Shown: in pieces, positions 51,829 through 60,092 of the stretch
Position numbering within the stretch: the stretch's first letter is position 1
Layout of the letters: every line of letters begins with the position of its first letter
From: Streptomyces sp. VRA16 Mangrove soil
GTDB taxonomy: Bacteria; Actinomycetota; Actinomycetes; Streptomycetales; Streptomycetaceae
Reading direction: 5' to 3'
Assembly: GCF_017377775.1 (NCBI RefSeq)
Contig: NZ_JAFVLN010000006.1
Coordinates: 310,001 to 374,000, forward strand
Length of the DNA: 64,000 bases
Position numbers and translations under genes: made by a program
The notes under the pieces: generated by a model
What the model was told of the DNA's origin: nothing
Database searches by the model: none
The model's input: the letters and a program-made list of their open reading frames with translations, nothing else

Positions 51829-51932
51829 CAGCGCGGCCGCTCACGCGCGATAGCCTTCACGCGACACGCATGTATGCACGTACGTCTGCACGGCGCACCG
51901 ACCCCTGACCGGTATCTGGAGGAGCCACGGCG

Positions 51933-52373
51933 ATGGCGGAACACACCAGCTCGAGCATCACGATCGAGGCGGCACCGGCCGACGTCATGGGGGTGATCGC
52001 CGACTTCGCCCGCTACCCGGACTGGACGGGTGAGGTGAAGGAGGCCGAGGTCCTGGAGACCGACGACGCGGGCCGCGCCGAGCAGGTCCGCCTCGTCATG
52101 GACGCCGGCGCGATCAAGGACGACCAGGTCCTCAAGTACACCTGGGTCGGCGAGAACGAGGTGTCGTGGTCCCTCGTGAAGTCGCAGATGCTGCGCTCCC
52201 TCGACGGCTCGTACGTGCTCAAGCCCACCGGCACGGGCACCGAGGTCACCTACTCGCTGACCGTGGACGTCAAGATCCCGCTGCTCGGGATGATCAAGCG
52301 CAAGGCCGAGAAGGTCATCACGGACCGCGCGCTCGCGGGCCTGAAGAAGTGGGTGGAGTCCGGGGCCAAGTAG
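51933..52373 (+). CDS. SRPBCC/START-like (polyketide cyclase/CoQ-binding) protein
   Basis: 146 aa from ATG with CTGGAGGAG 8 nt upstream. The SRPBCC fold is suggested by SSSITIEAAPADVMGVIADFARYPDWTGEVKEAEVLE, a helix-grip pattern with a long C-terminal helix (ITDRALAGLKKWVES). These proteins bind lipophilic small molecules; the ligand here is unknown. The next gene, an ArsA-like ATPase, starts 32 bp later from its own -10 box. Confidence 0.85.
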   Translation: MAEHTSSSITIEAAPADVMGVIADFARYPDWTGEVKEAEVLETDDAGRAEQVRLVMDAGAIKDDQVLKYTWVGENEVSWSLVKSQMLRSLDGSYVLKPTGTGTEVTYSLTVDVKIPLLGMIKRKAEKVITDRALAGLKKWVESGAK

Positions 52374-52390
52374 TCCCCGGGGGCTCCAGG

Positions 52391-52396
52391 TAGCCT
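52391..52396 (+). promoter_or_regulatory. -10 box (TAGCCT) of a probable leaderless ATPase transcript
   Basis: Ends 8 nt before ATG 52405. Confidence 0.45.
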
Positions 52397-52404
52397 CAGG
52401 GCTC

Positions 52405-53505
52405 ATGCGCACCCTTCTCGTCACCGGCCCCGGTGGCTCCGGCAAGACGGCCATCGCTTCCGCCACCGCCCTGAAGGCCGCCCGTGACGGGCTGCGCACC
52501 CTTCTCGTCACCGGTGACGCCGTGGCCGACCCGCCCGGCGTCACCGTCACCCGCCTCACCCCCGCCGACGACTTCCGCACCGACTTCCTCGCACTCCAGG
52601 AGCGGGCCGCCTCCGGACTCGACCTCCTCGGCGCCTCCCGGCTCGACAGCGACGAGCTCACCCCGCTGCCCGGCAGCGACGAGCTCGCGCTGCTGCGCGC
52701 CCTGCGCGACAGCGCCGAGGGCCCCCACGACCTGGTCGTCGTCGACCTGCCCGCCGCCCCGCGCGCCGTCTCCCTGCTCGCCCTGCCCGAGCAGCTGCGC
52801 CGCTATCTGCGCCGGCTGCTGCCCGCCGAACGGCAGGCGGCCCGCGCCCTGCGCCCCGTCCTCGGCCGGCTCGCCGGGGTGCCGATGCCCACCGAGTGGC
52901 TGTACGAGGCCGCGGCCCGCTGGGACACCGAACTCGCCGCCGCCCAGGCCGTGATCGACGCCGACACCACCTCCGTACGCCTCGTCGTCGAGCCCACCCC
53001 GGCCGCCACCGCGACCCTGCGCACCACCCGCGCCGGACTCGCCCTGCACGGACTGCGCGTCGAGAGCGTCCTCGCCAACCGCGTGCTGCCCGACGGCTCC
53101 ACCGACCCCTGGCTCGCCGACGCCGCCGCCCGGCAGCGCAAGGTGATCGCCGCGTGGGAGCACCCGGCCCACGAGCTCCCGCACCTGGGCCGCGATCCGC
53201 ACGGCGACGACCTCGACGTGCCCCCGCCCGCCACCCCCGCGGCCCGCGCGACCTGGCCCGTCGAGGACCGGCTCGCGGCCGACGGGGTCCTGGTCTGGCG
53301 CATCTCGCTGCCCGGCGCCGTGCGTGAGGAGCTCAGCTTGGTGCGCAGGGGCGATGAACTCGTCGTCGGCGCGGGACCGTTCCGCCGCATCGTGCCGCTG
53401 CCCTCCGCGCCCCGCCGCTGCACCGTGGCCGGGGCCGGCCTGGTCGACGGGGAGCTGTGCGTCCGGTTCGCGCCCGACCCGGATCTGTGGCCGCAAGGGC
53501 GGTGA
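52405..53505 (+). CDS. ArsA-like (anion-transporting/Get3-type) ATPase
   Basis: 366 aa. Deviant-Walker-type P-loop GPGGSGKTAIAS at 8-19. A switch-like VVVDLPAAPRAVSLLALPEQLRR follows, with helical insertions like those of ArsA/Get3. There is no CxxC or Cys113/172/422-type arsenite site visible. The C-terminal ~100 residues resemble an Hsp20/ArsA_HSP20-like beta-sandwich (RISLPGAVREELSLVRRGDELVV), a combination known for actinobacterial ArsA-like proteins. Function unknown. Confidence 0.85.
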   Translation: MRTLLVTGPGGSGKTAIASATALKAARDGLRTLLVTGDAVADPPGVTVTRLTPADDFRTDFLALQERAASGLDLLGASRLDSDELTPLPGSDELALLRALRDSAEGPHDLVVVDLPAAPRAVSLLALPEQLRRYLRRLLPAERQAARALRPVLGRLAGVPMPTEWLYEAAARWDTELAAAQAVIDADTTSVRLVVEPTPAATATLRTTRAGLALHGLRVESVLANRVLPDGSTDPWLADAAARQRKVIAAWEHPAHELPHLGRDPHGDDLDVPPPATPAARATWPVEDRLAADGVLVWRISLPGAVREELSLVRRGDELVVGAGPFRRIVPLPSAPRRCTVAGAGLVDGELCVRFAPDPDLWPQGR

Positions 53506-53584
53506 ACCGCATGCACCCGTTCGGGTAACGTCGAAGGCGCAACCTGTTCAGGACATCTTCAGCTCTCCGCAGGAGTCAGCCGCC

Positions 53585-54046
53585 ATGAGCGACGCCACCG
53601 AGAAGCCCGTAGACGCCGATGCGTGGGAGACGGCGTGCGCCGAGGACCTCGCGGAGGAGAAGGCCCGCCGCCGCGCCCAGCACGGGCCGCCGCCCGGCTC
53701 CGCGGCCGAAGAGCTGAAGAAGCTCGTCGACGCGGTCACCGACAAGATCGCCGGCCTTTCCGGCGGCCAGGCCCCGTTCCTGGGCGCCGTCGCGCAGGGC
53801 ACCGCCGAGCAGGCCGCCAAGCAGGTGGTCCGCCAGGTCCGCAACGTCGTGGAACCGGTCATCGAGCGCAACTCCGACGTCTTCGACCACCTCGCCGCCG
53901 CAGGCTCCGAGCTGCTCGCCGCGTACCGGTCCGCCGTCGAGGGTCAGGAGCGCCGCTGGACCCAGCGGACCCAGGACCCGGCCCCGCCGAAGCCCCGCAA
54001 GGGCGAGGACGAAGGCCCCGGCGGGGAACACATCGACCTGGACTGA
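53585..54046 (+). CDS. DUF5304 protein, glkA neighbour
   Basis: 153 aa, soluble, acidic, with helix (AAEELKKLVDAVTDKIAGLSGG, then TAEQAAKQVVRQVRNVVEPVIERNS) and a disordered C-terminus (PPKPRKGEDEGPGGEHIDLD). GCAGGAG lies about 9 nt before the ATG. The gene sits 53 bp upstream of glkA. In S. coelicolor the gene in this position (SCO2127, from memory) has been linked to glucose uptake and glucose kinase activity in carbon catabolite repression. Confidence 0.8.
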   Translation: MSDATEKPVDADAWETACAEDLAEEKARRRAQHGPPPGSAAEELKKLVDAVTDKIAGLSGGQAPFLGAVAQGTAEQAAKQVVRQVRNVVEPVIERNSDVFDHLAAAGSELLAAYRSAVEGQERRWTQRTQDPAPPKPRKGEDEGPGGEHIDLD

Positions 54047-54099
54047 AGTTCGCTCGGGTACGGTGGGCCATAGCGGGGCTCGACCGAACTGAGGGATTC

Positions 54100-55053
54100 A
54101 TGGGACTCACCATCGGCGTCGATATCGGCGGCACGAAGATCGCGGCCGGCGTGGTCGACGAGGAAGGCAACATCCTCTCGACGTTCAAGGTGCCGACTCC
54201 TTCCACGCCTGACGGGATCGTGGACGCGATCGCGTCTGCCGTGGAGGGCGCCAGGGCCGGACACGAGATCGTCGGTGTCGGTATCGGTGCCGCCGGATAC
54301 GTCAACCGTCAGCGCTCCACCGTGTACTTCGCGCCGAACATCGACTGGCGCCAGGAACCGCTGAAGGAGAAGGTCGAGCAGCGCGTCGGCCTGCCGGTCG
54401 TCGTGGAGAACGACGCCAACGCGGCGGCGTGGGGCGAGTACAAGTTCGGCGCCGGCAAGGGCCACCGCAACGTCATCTGCATCACGCTCGGCACCGGCCT
54501 CGGCGGCGGCATCATCATCGGCAACAAGCTGCGCCGCGGCCACTTCGGCGTCGCCGCCGAGTTCGGCCACATCCGCATGGTGCCGGACGGCCTGCTGTGC
54601 GGCTGCGGTTCGCAGGGCTGCTGGGAGCAGTACGCGTCGGGCCGCGCGCTCGTCCGCTACGCCAAGCAGCGTGCCAACGCCACCCCGGAGAACGCGGAGT
54701 ACCTGCTCTCCCTGGGCGACGGCACCCCCGACGGCATCGAGGGCAAGCACATCTCCATGGCCGCCCGTCAGGGCGACCTGGTGGCCGTCGACTCCTACCG
54801 CGAGCTGGCCCGCTGGGCCGGTGCGGGCCTCGCCGACCTGGCCTCGCTCTTCGACCCGTCGGCGTTCATCGTCGGCGGCGGCCTGTCGGACGAGGGCGAG
54901 CTGGTCCTCGACCCGATCCGCAAGTCGTACAAGCGCTGGCTGGTCGGCGGGAACTGGCGCCCGGTCGCCGACGTGATCGCGGCCCAGCTGGGCAACAAGG
55001 CCGGTCTGGTCGGCGCCGCCGACCTGGCGCGGGAGCCCGACCCGGTCATGTGA
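54100..55053 (+). CDS. glkA: ROK-family glucokinase
   Basis: 317 aa. Phosphate-binding DIGGTK at 8-13, the ROK signature with GTGLGGGIIIGNKL and EFGHI, and the zinc-binding CGCGSQGCWEQYASG motif are intact. It phosphorylates glucose, and in Streptomyces GlkA is also the mediator of carbon catabolite repression (established knowledge). GAGGG lies about 6 nt before the ATG. It is followed by a terminator at 55085-55121. Confidence 0.96.
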   Translation: MGLTIGVDIGGTKIAAGVVDEEGNILSTFKVPTPSTPDGIVDAIASAVEGARAGHEIVGVGIGAAGYVNRQRSTVYFAPNIDWRQEPLKEKVEQRVGLPVVVENDANAAAWGEYKFGAGKGHRNVICITLGTGLGGGIIIGNKLRRGHFGVAAEFGHIRMVPDGLLCGCGSQGCWEQYASGRALVRYAKQRANATPENAEYLLSLGDGTPDGIEGKHISMAARQGDLVAVDSYRELARWAGAGLADLASLFDPSAFIVGGGLSDEGELVLDPIRKSYKRWLVGGNWRPVADVIAAQLGNKAGLVGAADLAREPDPVM

Positions 55054-55084
55054 CGCCTTTCTTCTGACGCTTTTTCGTAGCGCT

Positions 55085-55121
55085 CGGTGCCCGTCGTTCC
55101 CCTCGGGGACGGCGGGCACCG
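55085..55121 (+). terminator. Terminator of glkA
   Basis: CGGTGCCCG (55085-55093) pairs with CGGGCACCG (55113-55121), with further inner pairing around TCCCC-TC-GGGGA. Confidence 0.7.
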
Positions 55122-55124
55122 GCG

Positions 55125-55130
55125 TATCTT
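55125..55130 (+). promoter_or_regulatory. -10 box (TATCTT) of a probable leaderless EEP-phosphatase transcript
   Basis: Ends 7 nt before ATG 55138, directly behind the glkA terminator. Confidence 0.45.
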
Positions 55131-55137
55131 GATCACC

Positions 55138-55890
55138 ATGCCGACCGACGCCACGCTCGCGCCTCTGCCCAACTCCCGTACGGAAGCCGACGGTTCGGCC
55201 GTCATCCGCGTCCTCAGCTACAACATCCGCTCGATGCGGGACAGCCCCGTGGCCCTCGCCCGGGTGATGAAGGCGTGCGCTCCCGACCTCGTCCTGATCC
55301 AGGAGGCGCCCCGGTTCTTCCGGTGGCGCAAGAAGCTGGCCCGGCTGGCGCGCGCCGCGGACCTGGTGATCCTCTCGGGCGGCGGCAGCGCCGCGGGGCC
55401 CGCCCTGCTCTGCTCCCTGCGCGCCACCGTCGAGCGGACCGAGGACGTGCTGCTCCCGCTCACCCCGGGGCTGCACCGGCGCGGCTTCGCGACCGCGGTG
55501 GTGCGGTTCGGGGGAGCGCGCCTCGGCGTGGTCAGCTGCCATCTCAGCCTGCAGAAGGACGAGCGGTACGCGCAGGGCGGGCTGCTGCTCGACCGGGTCG
55601 CGGCGATGGGCGTGGAGCACGTCGTCGCGGGCGGCGATCTCAACGAGCGGCCCGGGGGGCGGACGTTCCGCCGCCTGGCCGGTGTCCTCAACGACTGCTG
55701 GGCGGTGGCCCCCTGGGGCCGCGAGCACACCTCGACGCCGGACGACCCCCATCAGCGGATCGACGCGATCCTGGCGACCAAGGGGATCGAGGTGCTCGGC
55801 TGCGGGGTGCCGCCGTTCCTGGACGAGAACGAACTGAGGGCGGCCACGGACCATCTGCCGGTCCTGGCCGCCCTCAGGATTCCCGTCTAG
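55138..55890 (+). CDS. Endonuclease/exonuclease/phosphatase family protein
   Basis: 250 aa. EEP-fold motifs: VLSYNIRSMR (Asn), LVLIQEAPRF (metal-binding Glu), VVAGGDLNERPG (Asp-Asn), RIDAILATKG and TDHLPVLAAL (catalytic Asp-His). It is a divalent-metal phosphoesterase whose substrate (DNA, phospholipid or inositol phosphate) is not clear; the absence of a signal peptide suggests a cytoplasmic enzyme. The stop abuts the stop of the opposite-strand CU044_5270-like gene with no gap. Confidence 0.88.
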   Translation: MPTDATLAPLPNSRTEADGSAVIRVLSYNIRSMRDSPVALARVMKACAPDLVLIQEAPRFFRWRKKLARLARAADLVILSGGGSAAGPALLCSLRATVERTEDVLLPLTPGLHRRGFATAVVRFGGARLGVVSCHLSLQKDERYAQGGLLLDRVAAMGVEHVVAGGDLNERPGGRTFRRLAGVLNDCWAVAPWGREHTSTPDDPHQRIDAILATKGIEVLGCGVPPFLDENELRAATDHLPVLAALRIPV

Positions 55891-56856
55891 CTATGGGCGC
55901 TGCCTGACCTTGTCGACGATCGCCCAGTCCACCGTGTGCGACAGCTGGACGTAGGACTTCTTGCCGGAGGCCGAGATCCGCCTGTCCCGGAAGCCCAGGA
56001 ACTCGTAGGACGTCGGATCGAAGATGAGGACCTTGTCCTTGAAGTGGCCCTTCGGAGCTCCGATTCCCACGCCGGTCCGCCCGGCGGAGTCCTTCATTCC
56101 GGGCACCGTCGTGACGCCGGGCACGAGAGCGAGCCCTTCGTACGCCGCCGCGCGCAGCTCCGAGGGCAGCGCCGGCCACTTCAGGAGCTCGCCGAGCATG
56201 AAGTACGCCTCCGACCGCTCGTCCTCGTCGAACTCGCTGATCGGCCTGTCGGACTTGCCGAAGGAGATAATGGCAGGGACGAGCCTCTCCGGATCGGTGG
56301 GCAGCTTCTTCAGGTCTCGCCACCTCCGGGGCGGCCACACCCCTCCGCCCGAGTTATTGGCTTCTTCCCACATGGTCCTGCCCAACTCCATGGACAGGGA
56401 GCGCTTGGTCCCGTCCACCGACTCCCACATCTCGTCCGTGTAGGACGTGACCTTGCCGGTTCCCTCCTCCGTCTCCTTGATGATCCGCTTGGAGTAGATG
56501 AACTGGTCGTCACGCGGCACCCCGTGCTTCTTGGCGTGCTTGCGCTCCCAGGTTGCCGCGCCGTTGAGCACGCGCTGCGCGCCGACGGAGGCCAGGTGCG
56601 GCGAACCGCCCGCCCGCTGTCCGTCCCGCTCGCCGTCGATCTGGACGAGGACGGTCGCGGCCACCGCCGCCGTCACCGCCCCGGTGAGGCCGATCCGCAG
56701 AACCGTGCGGCGCCGCGGTGAGCCCACGGCGGAGGACTGTTCGTTCATCGCGGTGAAGAGCGCCACCCGCGTGCGGTGGCGCGCGTCGTCGTCGAGCGGG
56801 GGTTCCTCCCACGCGCGGAGCAGGTCGAGTTCGTCCGTCGTGTGGTCGTCAGTCAT
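55891..56856 (-). CDS. CU044_5270-family membrane protein (putative anti-sigma-like partner)
   Basis: 321 aa from ATG 56856 with GGGAGG about 9 nt upstream. A cytoplasmic N-terminus (MTDDHTTDELDLLRAWEEPPLDDDARHRTR) is followed by one hydrophobic segment (~residues 52-70, after SPRRRTVLRIG) and a large extracytoplasmic domain. This matches the CU044_5270 family, commonly found just after sigma factor genes. The gene overlaps the sigma factor stop by 8 bp, so the two are translationally coupled. It may sense an extracellular cue and modulate the sigma factor; no anti-sigma zinc motif is seen. Confidence 0.82.
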   Translation of the reverse strand: MTDDHTTDELDLLRAWEEPPLDDDARHRTRVALFTAMNEQSSAVGSPRRRTVLRIGLTGAVTAAVAATVLVQIDGERDGQRAGGSPHLASVGAQRVLNGAATWERKHAKKHGVPRDDQFIYSKRIIKETEEGTGKVTSYTDEMWESVDGTKRSLSMELGRTMWEEANNSGGGVWPPRRWRDLKKLPTDPERLVPAIISFGKSDRPISEFDEDERSEAYFMLGELLKWPALPSELRAAAYEGLALVPGVTTVPGMKDSAGRTGVGIGAPKGHFKDKVLIFDPTSYEFLGFRDRRISASGKKSYVQLSHTVDWAIVDKVRQRP

Positions 56857-57469
56857 GGGCGTGTGCCTCCCGGAGGGCGGTCGCGGTCGGAGCGGTCGGA
56901 TCGGTACCACCCAGTGCTTCACGCAATGTGCTGCGAGCCCGGCTCAGACGGGACCTGACCGTGCCCACCGGTATCCCCAGGGCCTCGGCCGCCTCCTCGT
57001 AGCTGAGGTCGGTCCAGGCCACCAGCAGGACGACGTCCCGCTGTCGGCGCGGCAGCGCGGCGAGCGCCGCCGCCAGTTCCCGGCGCAGGCCACGCGCCCC
57101 GGCCCGGGACACCGCGAGATCGGCCACCGGCTCCTCGTGCTCGACCGGCTCCGGGACCCGGGACAGCGCCTTGAAGCGGCGCGCCTCCGCCCTGCGGTGC
57201 CGGCCGACGAGGTTGGTGGCGATCCCGAAGAGCCAGGGGCGGGCGTCGGGCCTGGACAGGTCGTAGCGGTGGCGCTGCCGGAACGCGGTGGTGAAGGTCT
57301 CCGCCATCACATCCTCCGCCGCCTCCGGGCCGAGCCGCCGCGCCGCGTAGTGGTGCACGGCGTCGGCGTACCGGTCGAAGAGCGCGGCGAACTGTTCGGG
57401 TTCGTCCCGTGACCGCTCGATGGCCCCGGCGTCGTCGCTGCCGAGATGCTCCCGGGGTCTGGCGGCCAT
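56849..57469 (-). CDS. ECF-type RNA polymerase sigma factor
   Basis: 206 aa. Sigma region 2 (QFAALFDRYADAVHHYAARRL, then AEDVMAETFTTAFRQRHRYD and ARPWLFGIATNLVGRHRRAE) and region 4 (ALPRRQRDVVLLVAWTDLSYEEAAEALGIPVGTVRSRLSRAR). AAAGGAG lies about 6 nt before ATG 57469. The downstream gene is its CU044_5270-type partner. Target promoters are unknown. Confidence 0.92.
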   Translation of the reverse strand: MAARPREHLGSDDAGAIERSRDEPEQFAALFDRYADAVHHYAARRLGPEAAEDVMAETFTTAFRQRHRYDLSRPDARPWLFGIATNLVGRHRRAEARRFKALSRVPEPVEHEEPVADLAVSRAGARGLRRELAAALAALPRRQRDVVLLVAWTDLSYEEAAEALGIPVGTVRSRLSRARSTLREALGGTDPTAPTATALREAHAHD

Positions 57470-57577
57470 CGGGGCTCCTTTCGTCCGTGTGAACGTCCTG
57501 AAGACTTGGGCTGGTGCAACCTGTGTTCACCGGTACTTCGCCGCTCGCCGCGAACGGGTTCCATGCCCGTACGCGCG

Positions 57578-57609
57578 AGGGCCCGGCCGGAGTGGTCCGG
57601 CCGGGCCCT
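57578..57609 (-). terminator. Terminator after the minus-strand membrane protein gene
   Basis: Perfect 14-bp stem (57578-57591 / 57596-57609) with loop GTGG, between the gene ending at 57628 and the sigma factor gene. Confidence 0.75.
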
Positions 57610-57627
57610 GAAGCACGTACGAGAAGG

Positions 57628-58296
57628 TCAGACGACCGCGCCGCGCCCCGGATCGTCGTCCTCGTCGTCACCCGGCTGCATCCGGGCGACCAGCGTCGCG
57701 AAGCCGCCCAGGAAGCCGCCGATGCAGAGCGTCGCCAGCCACCACGTCATGTCCCAGCCGAGCAGCACCGTGAGGAGCAGCAGCACCGGGCCGCCGACCA
57801 CGGCCAGCCAGGCGAACTTGGCCGTGACGTCGGCCTCCGGGAGCGGCGGGTCGGGCTGGACGAAGTGGCCCTCGTCGTCGTCCCCCAGATCGTCGTCCGA
57901 GGGCTCCGGCGTCGTGTAGTCACGCGGGCCGGGCGTCGCGGCGACGCCCGGGGCGAAGGAGATCGAGGAACCGAGCGGACCCCTGGGCCCGCCCTCCTTG
58001 CCCTCTTCCCCGCCCTTCTCGCCGTCCTCGCGCTCCCTGTCCCCTGGCCCTTCCTCGGTCCGCTCCCGCGGCGACGCGGCGTCCGGGGGCTCGTTCACCT
58101 CGGGCGGCAGCGCCAGGTCCTCCACGGACTTGAACGGCTTCGCGCCCGGCGGGTCCGGCGGCTCCGCCCCGTACCCCGCGACGATCGCGGCCCACGCGGC
58201 GTCCTCGTCGGGCGGGAGGAAAGGGTCGCGCGACTGACCGCCCTGCTGCTCCTCCGGCTCGGGGCTCTCGGGCTCCCGACGCTCCTGCTCAGCCAC
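57628..58296 (-). CDS. Hypothetical membrane protein with acidic Pro-rich N-terminus
   Basis: 222 aa from GTG 58296. The first ~155 residues are hydrophilic and rich in Glu, Asp, Pro and Gly, probably disordered. Two hydrophobic segments follow (VTAKFAWLAVVGGPVLLLLTVLLG and WWLATLCIGGFLGGFATLVA), and an acidic tail. No domain is recognised. It overlaps the stop of the upstream esterase-like gene by 8 bp, so the two are coupled; a membrane-bound partner for that enzyme is possible but unproven. Confidence 0.75.
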   Translation of the reverse strand: MAEQERREPESPEPEEQQGGQSRDPFLPPDEDAAWAAIVAGYGAEPPDPPGAKPFKSVEDLALPPEVNEPPDAASPRERTEEGPGDREREDGEKGGEEGKEGGPRGPLGSSISFAPGVAATPGPRDYTTPEPSDDDLGDDDEGHFVQPDPPLPEADVTAKFAWLAVVGGPVLLLLTVLLGWDMTWWLATLCIGGFLGGFATLVARMQPGDDEDDDPGRGAVV

Positions 58297-59086
58297 CGCT
58301 GGCCGTCCCTTCCACGCCCTCGCTGGGGGTCTTTCCCGCACCTGGGGCGAGCCGGTCGACGAAGGCGACGCTCTCGTCGAAGATCCGGTCCGCGTCATGG
58401 TCCAACGTCGCGACGTGGTAGCTCTGTTCCAGCAGGATCTCCGTGACGTCCGTGGACGAGACCCGGCCGAGCACGCGCGCGGAGTCGACGGGCGGCACCA
58501 CGTGGTCGTTCACGCTGTGCAGGACCATCAACGGCTGGGTCACCTGCGGCAGTTCGCGGTCCACGGTCCGGAAGAACATGCGCAGCTGGTGCGCCGCGTG
58601 CAGCGGCACCCGGTCGTACCCGACCTCCTGCGAGCCCTCCTTGGCGATGTCGCTGGCGATGCCCGCGACCGTGCGCACCAGGTGCCGGGCGACGGGGAGC
58701 GCGTGCGCGGCCAGGCCGTGCACCTTGTTCCCCGGGTTCACCAGGACCAGGCCCGCCACCTCGTCCCCGTGCCTGGCCGCCAGGCGCAGCGCCAGCGCGC
58801 CGCCCATCGACAGGCCGAAGACGAAGACCTTGTCGCAGCGCTCGCTGAGGTCGCGCAGGGCGCGGTCCACCTCCGCGTACCAGTCCTGCCAGGCCGTGAC
58901 CGACAGGTCTTCCCAGCGGGTGCCGTGGCCGGGCAGCAGCGGCAGCGAGACCGTGAACCCGCGCTCGGCCAGATACTCCGCCCAGGGGCGCAGCGACTGA
59001 GGCGTTCCGGTGAAGCCGTGACAGAGGAGGACACCGACCTCGCCGCCTTCGTGGCGGTACGGCTCGGCTCCAGGAAGGACCGGCAC
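58289..59086 (-). CDS. Alpha/beta hydrolase, carboxylesterase/monoacylglycerol lipase-like
   Basis: 265 aa. The triad is Ser93 in GLSMGG, Asp194 (SVNDHVVP) and His224 (QSYHVATLD); the oxyanion loop is CHGFTGTPQSLRPWAE. It cleaves esters of small acyl or glyceride substrates. The start GTG 59086 is chosen because CAGGAG lies 7 nt upstream; ATG 59122 has no ribosome site. It is divergent from the acyltransferase gene and overlaps the following membrane-protein gene. Confidence 0.9.
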   Translation of the reverse strand: MPVLPGAEPYRHEGGEVGVLLCHGFTGTPQSLRPWAEYLAERGFTVSLPLLPGHGTRWEDLSVTAWQDWYAEVDRALRDLSERCDKVFVFGLSMGGALALRLAARHGDEVAGLVLVNPGNKVHGLAAHALPVARHLVRTVAGIASDIAKEGSQEVGYDRVPLHAAHQLRMFFRTVDRELPQVTQPLMVLHSVNDHVVPPVDSARVLGRVSSTDVTEILLEQSYHVATLDHDADRIFDESVAFVDRLAPGAGKTPSEGVEGTASGG

Positions 59087-59295
59087 CTTCGGTCTCCTGT
59101 TCGTGGATACGACGGGGGGCATCAGGACATCGGGCACATCGGGACTTCGGGATGTGGTCCTCACCGTACGCGACCGGACTGACACCGACCAGGGTCGTCG
59201 GGCCCGTCGGCGGCCCTGCGGGTTAAGGTCTGTTCCTCGGGCCGATCCGCGTACGAGTCCGTGTACGAGGTCCGAGAACGAGGGAAGGCAGAGGG

Positions 59296-60054
59296 TTGAT
59301 CTACGGCGCAATGAAGGTGGCCATCGGGGGGCCGCTGAAGCTCGGCTTCAGGCCGTGGGTGGAGGGTCTGGAGAACATTCCCGCCACCGGCCCGGCGATC
59401 CTGGCCAGCAACCATCTCTCCTTCTCCGACTCGTTCTTCCTGCCGGCCGTGCTCGACCGCAAGGTCACCTTCATCGCGAAGGCCGAGTACTTCACCACGC
59501 CCGGCGTGAAGGGCAAGCTCACGGCCGCCTTCTTCAAGGGCGTCGGACAGCTGCCCGTGGACCGCTCCGGTTCGCGCGGCGCGGGCGAGGCCGCCATCAA
59601 GAGCGGCATCGAGGTCCTGGAGCGCGGCGAGCTCTTCGGTATCTACCCGGAGGGGACGCGTTCCCCCGACGGCCGTCTCTACCGGGGCAAGCCGGGCGGC
59701 CTCGCGCGCGTGGCGCTCGCCACCGGCGCGCCCGTCATCCCGGTCGCCATGATCGACACGGAGAAGATCCAGCCCCCGGGCAAGGTCGTGCCGAAGCTCA
59801 TGCGCCCCGGCATCCGCATCGGCAAGCCGCTCGACTTCACCCGCTACCAGGGCATGGAGGGCGACCGGTTCGTGCTCCGGGCCGTGACCGACGAGGTCAT
59901 GTACGAGATCATGAAGCTCTCGGGCCAGGAGTACGTCGACATGTACGCGACCGCCGCCAAGCGGCAGATCGCGGATGCGGCGAAGGCCGAGAAGGAAGCG
60001 CAGAAGTCGGCGGACAAGGCGGCGGGGAAGAGCGGGGAACGGGGCGGCTCCTAA
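59296..60054 (+). CDS. Lysophospholipid acyltransferase (PlsC-like)
   Basis: 252 aa from TTG 59296, with AAGG 7 nt upstream; ATG 59311 is the alternative. The HX4D motif is NHLSFSD (His40, Asp45) and the EGTR motif is at 119-122. It transfers an acyl chain to lysophosphatidic acid or a similar acceptor at the membrane. The C-terminus is Lys/Ala/Glu-rich. It is divergent from the alpha/beta hydrolase, giving a lipid-related pair, and precedes macS by 38 bp. Confidence 0.9.
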   Translation: MIYGAMKVAIGGPLKLGFRPWVEGLENIPATGPAILASNHLSFSDSFFLPAVLDRKVTFIAKAEYFTTPGVKGKLTAAFFKGVGQLPVDRSGSRGAGEAAIKSGIEVLERGELFGIYPEGTRSPDGRLYRGKPGGLARVALATGAPVIPVAMIDTEKIQPPGKVVPKLMRPGIRIGKPLDFTRYQGMEGDRFVLRAVTDEVMYEIMKLSGQEYVDMYATAAKRQIADAAKAEKEAQKSADKAAGKSGERGGS

Positions 60055-60092
60055 GCGCGTCGTTCTCTGCGTGCCGGTGGGGTGGGGGACAG

